Shown here piece by piece: positions 6,977 through 12,095 of a DNA stretch of 12,095 nucleotides (positions are counted from its first letter, which is position 1; every line of letters begins with the position of its first letter). Both the position numbers and the translations under genes were made by a program. This DNA comes from Coemansia sp. RSA 1804. Lineage: Eukaryota > Kickxellomycota > Kickxellomycetes > Kickxellales > Kickxellaceae. The DNA is taken from contig JANBTH010000726.1 in NCBI GenBank assembly GCA_027578815.1, forward strand, positions 1 to 12,095. Direction: 5' to 3'. The notes beneath the pieces are model-generated. The model ran no database searches and had not been told where the DNA came from. It saw only the letters and a program-made list of their open reading frames with translations.

Positions 6977-7930
6977 ATGAAGCTGTCCCTTGCTCTTGGT
7001 ATCGTCAGCGCAATGGCCCAGGTTGGCCTTGCTGGAAAATGTCTCAACTCTGTTCCCGTCTCCAGCGCCGAGGACGCCTCTGTTCCTGGGCCCTACAGCA
7101 CCGTCCCAATGCCTCCGCAATACATGGAGCCAAGCACAACGGCTGGTCCGTACAGCACTGTCCCGATGCCCTCCGACTTTAGTCCGGATTATGGAGTCTA
7201 CAGCACCGCCCCAATGCCGTCGGACTTTGTATACACAAATGCTCCGGCTACCGAGGAAGAGCAGCTTTCCACAGCTTCCTCACCCGAACCCGATTACTCC
7301 GCCGCGCCTACCGCCACTACAACCACGCCTCCTTCTGGTGCTGCGGGTGCTTACCAGATTACACTTGAGCAGCTAAACAAGGCCGTGCCTGATCGTGCTG
7401 CTGACAGCTCTTGTGGCTCTGCACCATATCCGGACGAATGCGTGACCAACTCACATGCAGTCAGTGCAATTAACAATGCGCTGACAAAGTACGGCATCTC
7501 AAGACGCAGTGAGGCCGTTGCAGTTATTTCGCTAATGGCGTTTGAGTCCGAGAGCTGGCTGTACAACAAGAACCACCATCCCGGAAACCCAGGACAGGGC
7601 GCACGCAATATGCAAATGTACGAGTATAACAGCGAGTATGCCAAGCTCCTGTATCCCGACAAGGTTGCCCAGGTGCTTGCATCTGATTCAAGCAACTCTA
7701 CACAGCAGATGAACGATGTGCGTGATCTGGTCCTTGGCGACAACGACAGCTTTGGTGCTGGATTCTGGTACCTTACAGCCCATGCGTCCAACTACCACAA
7801 CAATGCAAACGCTCTGCGCGATGGCAACTCTGCTGACTTCCAGGATTACGTGGTTACTGGTGTTGGTGCTGGATGGTCTGACAACCGCATGACTATCTGG
7901 AACTCTGTCAATTCTGCTCTTTCTGCATAG
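6977..7930 (+). CDS. Secreted protein with Tyr/Pro repeat N-terminus and lysozyme-like-fold candidate C-terminus (long paralogue)
   Basis: This gene encodes a 317-residue secreted protein. Residues 1-20 are a signal peptide. Residues 38-84 carry three copies of (G)xYST(V/A)PMP, and a Pro/Thr/Ser/Ala linker runs to about 123. Residues 125-317 are a full copy of the domain in the gene at 5632, sharing the (Q/T)LEQLNKAVPDR-type start, the pair Cys146/Cys155, the block VAVISLMAFESESWLYN (Glu190), NHHPGNPGQGAR (199-210), NDSFGAGFWYLTA (256-268), NYHNN, ADFQDYVVTG and a Trp-containing end. The N-terminal extension is absent from its neighbour, so it is a lineage-specific addition or was lost from the short copy. 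The linker is probably O-glycosylated and could tether the domain to a wall or substrate. Function is unknown. If the domain is lysozyme-like, Glu190 is the candidate catalytic residue. Confidence 0.88.
   Translation: MKLSLALGIVSAMAQVGLAGKCLNSVPVSSAEDASVPGPYSTVPMPPQYMEPSTTAGPYSTVPMPSDFSPDYGVYSTAPMPSDFVYTNAPATEEEQLSTASSPEPDYSAAPTATTTTPPSGAAGAYQITLEQLNKAVPDRAADSSCGSAPYPDECVTNSHAVSAINNALTKYGISRRSEAVAVISLMAFESESWLYNKNHHPGNPGQGARNMQMYEYNSEYAKLLYPDKVAQVLASDSSNSTQQMNDVRDLVLGDNDSFGAGFWYLTAHASNYHNNANALRDGNSADFQDYVVTGVGAGWSDNRMTIWNSVNSALSA
7088..7228 (+). repeat. Three imperfect coding repeats (YST[V/A]PMP motif)
   Basis: Residues 38-46, 57-65 and 73-81 repeat GPYSTVPMP, GPYSTVPMP and GVYSTAPMP. The spacing is 19 and then 16 residues, and the second and third copies are both followed by SDF. 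DNA identity is imperfect (different codons for Thr, Val and Pro), so the duplication is not recent or the protein pattern is under selection. Confidence 0.85.
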
Positions 7931-8098
7931 AAGAATTTTATTTTCATTTTTCTGGTATTCTTGAAGTTAACACTTTGAGCTTGTCTAGCTGCAACTGTTG
8001 AACCTGGGTTTATTAAATATTATTAAAGGTAACTACTATGTTGATATTTGCATAGACACTGCCAGTGTATGCTTTTTTATTAGTTGGTTGGTTGCCGC
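7931..8098. terminator. Shared 3' region of two convergent genes
   Basis: Only 168 bases separate the stop codons of the plus-strand gene ending at 7930 and the minus-strand gene ending at 8099. Plus-strand ATTAAA signals lie at 8012-8017 and 8022-8027. Minus-strand AATAAA signals lie at 8081-8076 and 8014-8009. The two transcripts probably overlap at their 3' ends. Confidence 0.5.
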
Positions 8099-9622
8099 CT
8101 ATTTTGGGGAGGAGCGGTTTTGTGCAATCGGCTGGTTTAGGTAGTATCTCAAAACCGTGGAATCGCTTGAACCAGTGTGGATGGATGGTGTGTGTGTGGC
8201 GGACATGGGAGAAGGCGGAGGTGGAAACTTTGTGTTTATCTTGGCCCGTGGTTTGAAGACAGGCGTTGGAGGTAGTTGTATGGATACTGGGGAGTGAGTG
8301 CTGCCTGAGTCAAGTATAAGAATCGAATGCATGTCACTCCGCACATCACAGTCCCTATAGATGTTCCTGCGTGCTCTTTCCCACTTTTTGCAGAAATACA
8401 GAAAAATGACTGTTAGCAGTAAGCCGCCAAGAACAGCACTCACAATTCCGATGATCAGGTTTTGTTTTAACGATGAATCGTGGTTGTCGACAACAACGCC
8501 GCTTTCATTACTAGCTGTATCGGATGATGTTTCGCTGGCAGATTCAATGCTGGAGTCGGTGCCAGCACCTGCAACACTATTGCTGCTTACTTCATCATAT
8601 ATGCTGCTGCTTTCATTGTCCACACCATTGCTCATAGTAATTGTGACCTGGTCAGTACTACTAGTTGTGTCTGGAATGTTGTCGTTTTTTAATGCTTCAG
8701 TCTGGGCGGAATAAAAATCGCCCATCAGGTAAACAATAGACATGGAGTTATCTGCGGGTTTAGCCATACTAAAGTTTGGATCTGTCTGCGGCACAACATT
8801 GCTGTTGTTGTTTGGATAATACCCGATTTTGCGACCAAGAACCTTGTCTGCAAAGGCGACATAGTTGGCCAATAGCGTGTAGTAGCTTTTCTGGCCGTCA
8901 AACAAGGTGCATTTATAAGAAAGCCCATAGAGCCTGGTGAATGAGTAGATCCCAGCAACATACGGCTTGCCATCAATGTACGTCTCGGCTACTCCATATG
9001 GAGTAGCACAGGTTGTCAGGTATGTAGATGTTGTGTGGGTTGTGGCGTTTGAGCAGAGAAGGGAATCCATATTTAGGTTATAGATATCTAAAAAGTTGAC
9101 TTCCTTTGGAAACATATACGGGTTTGTTGCGGTAGATGGCGCTCTCCATTTCATTGTGTTCAAATCAGATAATTCTCTCTTAACAAGTGCAATGTCGCCC
9201 CAGCCGTTGTTTCTGTCAATGGCAATAGGATTGGACCACGTCTCCGTGCTGGCTCGGTTAAACTGGAGAATTGCCACTGGATTGATTAAATTAGTGGCGT
9301 TGTATTCCGGATGCACTGTAATTGAATTAACTGTGTATTTGGCAGTCTTGTTGTTGATGCCTGCATCTAGATAGACTTCATATGCAGTGCCGCTGTCAAC
9401 AACGCCTTTTGAAAAGTCAAGACAGGGAGCAGCTACAAACGCGGCCGAGCTGTCAATGACTCCGAGCTCGCACGATGTCTGCATTCCATTCTTGACCAGT
9501 ATTCCGCCCTTGATACTGGATATATCTGCATTAGTGCCACGAACACCAAGGCCGTGTGCGGTGGCAGCCAAGAAGGCTGTTGCAATTAATAGAACAATAT
9601 GAGGAAATAGTATGGAAATCAT
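8099..9622 (-). CDS. Membrane-anchored trypsin-fold pseudoprotease with proline-rich cytoplasmic tail
   Basis: This gene encodes a 507-residue predicted type I membrane protein. Residues 1-24 are a signal peptide. Residues 38-265 are a degenerate S1 domain: Cys51/Cys67 match the CysHis-loop pair, but His is replaced by Pro66 (AAPC). The Asp region reads NLINPVAIL (Pro115), and the active-serine loop reads CATPYG (205-210, Tyr209 at the Ser position). Cys205/Cys238 match the last core disulfide, and Cys190 has lost its usual partner. No catalysis is expected. The conserved NFSM...P...GDFY segment (284-304) is shared with the gene at 3181. A Ser/Asp/Thr stalk spans about 310-385 and a transmembrane helix 388-410. 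The cytoplasmic tail of about 97 residues has PPTP (451-454), FPPPP (466-470) and five Ser/Thr-Pro sites. The FPPPP matches the classical EVH1 ligand and could link to an actin regulator with a WH1/EVH1 domain. It is convergent with the secreted protein gene to its left. Confidence 0.87.
   Translation of the reverse strand: MISILFPHIVLLIATAFLAATAHGLGVRGTNADISSIKGGILVKNGMQTSCELGVIDSSAAFVAAPCLDFSKGVVDSGTAYEVYLDAGINNKTAKYTVNSITVHPEYNATNLINPVAILQFNRASTETWSNPIAIDRNNGWGDIALVKRELSDLNTMKWRAPSTATNPYMFPKEVNFLDIYNLNMDSLLCSNATTHTTSTYLTTCATPYGVAETYIDGKPYVAGIYSFTRLYGLSYKCTLFDGQKSYYTLLANYVAFADKVLGRKIGYYPNNNSNVVPQTDPNFSMAKPADNSMSIVYLMGDFYSAQTEALKNDNIPDTTSSTDQVTITMSNGVDNESSSIYDEVSSNSVAGAGTDSSIESASETSSDTASNESGVVVDNHDSSLKQNLIIGIVSAVLGGLLLTVIFLYFCKKWERARRNIYRDCDVRSDMHSILILDSGSTHSPVSIQLPPTPVFKPRAKINTKFPPPPSPMSATHTPSIHTGSSDSTVLRYYLNQPIAQNRSSPK
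8213..8227 (-). other. FPPPP motif in the cytoplasmic tail
   Basis: Codons for Phe466-Pro470 read FPPPP, flanked by Lys465 and Ser471-Pro472. This is the core ligand motif of EVH1 domains (Ena/VASP, and related WH1 domains). It lies on the predicted cytoplasmic side of the single membrane helix. The 25 residues around it hold most of the tail's prolines. Confidence 0.7.
8393..8461 (-). other. Transmembrane segment of the tail-bearing pseudoprotease
   Basis: Residues 388-410 are an uninterrupted hydrophobic stretch rich in Ile, Val, Leu and Gly. It is followed by Cys-Lys-Lys-Trp-Glu-Arg-Ala-Arg-Arg, a basic stop-transfer signal. With the N-terminal signal peptide this predicts an outside-N, inside-C topology. 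Confidence 0.85.
8988..9007. repeat. 20-bp perfect palindrome inside the coding sequence
   Basis: GCTACTCCATATGGAGTAGC is identical to its reverse complement over all 20 bases. It encodes Ala206-Ala212 (ATPYGVA), exactly where the GDSG loop would be in an active protease. Perfect palindromes of this length are rare by chance in 12 kb (about one in a hundred windows, assuming equal base use). Confidence 0.9.
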
Positions 9623-9687
9623 GGTTGTAGGAATATTAAAGGCTTTTGGAAAAATAGCGATTCGCCAAAATTAGCTGAACAAAGCAG

Positions 9688-9695
9688 TTTAAATA
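9688..9695 (-). promoter_or_regulatory. TATA-like box of the tail-bearing pseudoprotease gene
   Basis: On the minus strand this reads TATTTAAA, about 66 bases before the ATG at 9622-9620. The leader between them contains no ATG, so translation should begin at 9622. Confidence 0.55.
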
Positions 9696-10533
9696 CAGAA
9701 TGCTGATAAGTAGTTGCATTTCTTTTTCTTTCTTCACAGCAACCAGGTTATTCAAGCATTTTCTTGATATTGCGGTGTTCCATAAATCTTTATAATATTT
9801 CTTTGGAGGCCATTTTAACTGATTTATGGATACCGGTTCTTTTGCAGCACCAGTTTATATGCAATATACGCTAATATTTTGTATAAAGAAGATGTCGTAC
9901 CCACATGCTATATTCTGAATCAACTATTTCAGAAAATGAATTACGCGTAACAAGACTACAGATCTTTGTAAAATAAAAAGCCCTCGATTATTGGAGATAA
10001 TTTGATGTAAAAGACCAGAAAGATGCTAGGAAAGAATAATCCGTCTTTTTTTACAGGCTAAAGCATGGAGACTGTGCATTCTAAGGTCTCCTTGGCTTGC
10101 AATACAAAGACAAATACAAAAACATACATTTCATATAGCCAGAACAATTAGCTTTCTTCCATTTTTCAACTCGGCACTCCATTCACTTTAATCAACTGTT
10201 AAGAAAAAGCAGAGACGTGGCTAATCAAATCCAGTTAAAAATTATTTTGCAGTGACACTCTTCGTTGACCTTTTCATGGTAGCATTACTAGTACTGTATG
10301 TGTCTGTTGCTTGGCGTCATCAATCTTTGGAACTGGATATTCTTTGGCTTGTGTCTGGCTTTCATTTGCCCAATAACAACGTGCGTTTATATGCATTTTT
10401 AACAACTTAACAAATAGTGCTTATGGGCAGTGTCAGGGCCCAATCAAATTCCGATACATCATTTGTCATAAATGCATTTCGTGGAGTTTATGTTTGTTTT
10501 TTTCTTTTGGTTCAGTCACTACAGGAAAAACTG

Positions 10534-10580
10534 CTTAAATAGCTATTTCCTATCTTTTTCTTTCTTTTCTCTCTCTTTGT
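10534..10580 (+). promoter_or_regulatory. Candidate ARL1 core promoter
   Basis: A TATA-like CTTAAATAG is followed by a long pyrimidine-rich tract, a layout also seen upstream of the gene at 6977. No ATG occurs between it and 10638, where the start context is strong (AAACCATGG). Confidence 0.45.
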
Positions 10581-10637
10581 TATTGCAACGATTGGCATTT
10601 TTCATTTATATATTCTTTGTACACAGTAGCAGAAACC

Positions 10638-11360
10638 ATGGGTAATTATCAGACGTGGCAGATTCCGCACAGCGATGAGAGACTAAATAATGCTGGCCAA
10701 AAAAGCACTTTTCGATTTCGAATGCATTTGTGCATGGCTAGAAACGAAAGAGACGGCGCTTAGTAATAACACCGCTTTTTAAATGTACTTTTTTTGTGAA
10801 TGTGGACTGTAGGTGGATACATTAGTACGCTGTTTAATCGGCTGGTGTTTGGCGACAAGGAGGTGCGGATTCTCGTGCTGGGACTAGACGGAGCTGGCAA
10901 GACGACAATTCTCTACCGGATGCAGATAGGCGAGGTGGTATCGACAATACCGACGATTGGGTTTAACGTAGAGACGGTTACATACAAGAACATGAAGTTC
11001 CAGGTGTGGGATCTCGGAGGCCAAACAAGCATCCGGCCATACTGGCGATGCTACTACGCAAACACCGATGCCGTCATCTACGTTGTTGACAGCAGTGACC
11101 GTGATCGAATAGGAACTTCACGGGACGAACTTGCTTCGATGCTGGGAGAGGCGGAGCTGAAGGATGCTTCGCTGCTTGTGCTTGCCAACAAGCAGGACAT
11201 GAAGGGCGCTATGAAGTCTGCCGAGGTCAGCGATGCTCTTGGCCTGCCGCATCTGAAGAACCGCCAATGGTCCATATTCATGACTAATGCGCTGAATGGC
11301 GATGGCCTGAATGATGCGATGGACTGGATGGTCCATGCCATTGAAGGCTCCCGCAGTTAG
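10638..11360 (+). CDS. ARL1: ARL1-type small GTPase (Arf family), two coding exons: 10638-10641 and 10813-11360
   Basis: This gene encodes a 183-residue Arf-like GTPase that acts at the trans-Golgi, recruiting GRIP-domain golgins in its GTP form. The first coding exon is only ATGG. Splicing to 10813 rebuilds Gly2 (GGT) and gives MGGYISTLFNRL, the expected N-myristoylated amphipathic helix. The unspliced frame from 10800 would begin MWTVGG and lack Gly2, so I reject that start. Motifs: P-loop GLDGAGKT (25-32), switch I PTIGF (Thr49), WDLGGQ (67-72, Gln72 as the catalytic glutamine) and NKQD (127-130). The G5 site is TNAL (159-162) instead of the usual SA form. The sequence TSIRPYWRCYY after WDLGGQ is typical of ARL1, whereas ARF1 has DKIRPLWRHYY-type sequence. 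Phe52, Trp67 and Tyr82 give the aromatic triad used in effector binding. Length matches the family. It is divergent from the pseudoprotease gene. Confidence 0.95.
10642..10812 (+). other. ARL1 intron 1 (171 bases)
   Basis: The intron starts GTAATT directly after ATGG and ends TGTAG before GTGGATAC. A TAGTAATAAC at 10761-10770, about 45 bases before the acceptor, is a plausible branch site, and a T-rich run lies between. Removal restores the conserved MGG start of the protein, which is the main support. Confidence 0.9.
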
Positions 11361-11806
11361 GCTGCCGACGTAGAAGCCATTTATTCTCTTTTTTCTCGGA
11401 CAATCTTTCTTCTTTTTTCTTGTTTTTTGCTAGTTTTTTTAATCCTCAATTGGACAAATGAAATGGAAAAAGGGAGCATAAATCAATCAAAAAATAAAAG
11501 ACATGCGCGCATCCCATCCAGGTGACCCAAAGAGAATAATTGCGTACACTCTACGCATGGACCTTTTTTTTTTTTTGTCAATTTTATATGCGTGCTGTCC
11601 CGTTTTTTGGGTTTCTTTCTTCTTCTTTTTTCGACTCTAGTTGTATTATTTTATACCTTGTTTCTCTTTCTTTCCTTCTTTTTTTTTGTGTTTGTACCTT
11701 GATATTGTTAACGGGCTATTTGCTTGAAGGGACGATTCCTGCTACTACTACTGCTGCTCTTTCCTGCCTGTATTTGTCATTTACCCTTCTTTCTACTCTA
11801 TCCTGG
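11361..11806. other. Intergenic region: ARL1 3' end and pyrimidine-rich promoter of the right-edge gene
   Basis: An AATAAA at 11493-11498 is the likely ARL1 poly(A) signal. From about 11562 to 11700 the plus strand is strongly T/C-rich, with runs of T, which resembles fungal promoter tracts. A frame open from 11540 through here translates to Phe/Leu/Ser-rich sequence and is probably not translated. Confidence 0.5.
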
Positions 11807-12068
11807 ATGTACGGAAATACGAGCAGCGCTCCACAGCACCTGTGGTACACGGGCCGCTCTCAAACGCAGCAGCAACAGCAGCAACACTCTCAGCAACAGC
11901 ATCCTCAGCAACAGCATCCTCAGCAGCCGCAGCGCTTTGCCACTTATCCTATGCAGCATACGCCTACGCAAAATCCAACCAGTGCAACTAGCGCACAACA
12001 GCAGCAGCAACCACCGGCGTCCTCGCTTAGCAATGACTACAACGACCTGATACACACCATGAACGAGG
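11807..12068 (+). CDS. Partial gene, first exon of a glutamine-rich protein (runs off right edge)
   Basis: The frame continues from an ATG at 11807 (MYGNTSSAPQHLWYTGRSQ) through Gln-rich sequence. A run of six Gln is at residues 21-26, two QQQHP repeats at about 29-38, and five Gln at 64-68. The segment ends NDYNDLIHTMNEG. At 12069 there is a good 5' splice site (GTAAGC), and reading through it meets a stop within three codons, so I end the exon at 12068 and expect the gene to continue beyond the window. The frame is open back to 11540, but that part is pyrimidine-rich low-complexity sequence, so 11807 is my preferred start; an upstream start cannot be excluded. Gln-rich N-termini are common in fungal transcriptional regulators, but no DNA-binding domain is visible in this piece, so function is unknown. 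Confidence 0.6.
11861..11932 (+). repeat. CAG/CAA tract with a 15-bp tandem repeat
   Basis: CAG/CAA codons dominate from 11861 to 11932. Within it, CAGCAACAGCATCCT occurs twice in tandem (11891-11905 and 11906-11920), encoding QQQHP. A second Gln run is at 11996-12010. The mixed CAG/CAA codons suggest a partly stabilised tract. Confidence 0.85.
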
Positions 12069-12074
12069 GTAAGC
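12069..12074 (+). other. Candidate 5' splice site of the right-edge gene
   Basis: GTAAGC directly after AACGAGG is a near-consensus fungal donor, better than the GTAATT used in ARL1. The in-frame TGA at 12077-12079 just after it would otherwise end a Gln-rich protein abruptly. Confidence 0.5.
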
Positions 12075-12095
12075 TTTGAAACATATACATGCGAT

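Larger units (their letters stand above)
9623..10637. other. Divergent intergenic region between pseudoprotease and ARL1
   Basis: This 1,015-base spacer holds both promoters. For the minus-strand gene, TATTTAAA lies at 9695-9688, with no ATG between it and the start. For ARL1 there are CCAAT boxes at 10370-10374 and 10440-10444, CTTAAATAG at about 10534-10542, and a C/T-rich tract from about 10550 to 10580. No RNA gene or open frame of interest is seen. Confidence 0.55.

Noticed and set aside
10800..10812. ARL1 start at the ATG at 10800
   Set aside because: It lies inside the predicted intron and would remove the conserved Gly2; splicing from ATGG at 10638 gives the expected MGG start.

Overview
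This window looks like nuclear DNA from a fungus. The evidence is a spliceosomal intron in an ARL1-type GTPase gene, TATA-like boxes, AATAAA-type poly(A) signals, AT-rich spacers between GC-richer genes, and secretion signals on most products. Several trypsin-fold genes together with simple gene structures suggest an early-diverging lineage, possibly Kickxellomycotina (Coemansia/Linderina-like). That placement is inference from memory of the families and was not tested.

Layout from left to right: (1) the 5' end of an unrecognised gene on the minus strand, running off the left edge (290 to 1); (2) a secreted trypsin-fold serine protease on the minus strand (1047-1892) with an intact His/Asp/Ser triad; (3) a 1.29 kb AT-rich divergent spacer; (4) a plus-strand gene (3181-4989) for a membrane-anchored trypsin-fold protein that has lost all three catalytic residues; (5) two tandem plus-strand genes (5632-6249 and 6977-7930) for paralogous small secreted proteins with a possible lysozyme-like core; (6) a convergent minus-strand gene (8099-9622) for a second membrane-anchored pseudoprotease, this one with a 97-residue proline-rich cytoplasmic tail; (7) a 1 kb divergent spacer; (8) ARL1 (10638-11360), whose first coding exon is only ATGG; (9) the first exon of a glutamine-rich protein running off the right edge.

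Five consecutive genes, from 1047 to 9622, encode products predicted to be secreted or carried on the cell surface. They comprise one active-looking protease, two single-pass pseudoproteases and two small secreted proteins. The housekeeping Golgi GTPase ARL1 lies just beyond them. The most novel candidate is the pair of pseudoproteases: they share a degenerate trypsin-like ectodomain and a short conserved segment after it, but have very different stalks and tails. One has a long acidic Ser/Thr/Asp stalk and only a short basic tail. The other has a shorter stalk and a long tail containing an FPPPP (EVH1/WH1-type) motif and several Ser/Thr-Pro sites. This would suit a surface receptor or adhesion role, but that is inference. 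No CRISPR array, tRNA, rRNA or recognisable transposon was seen.
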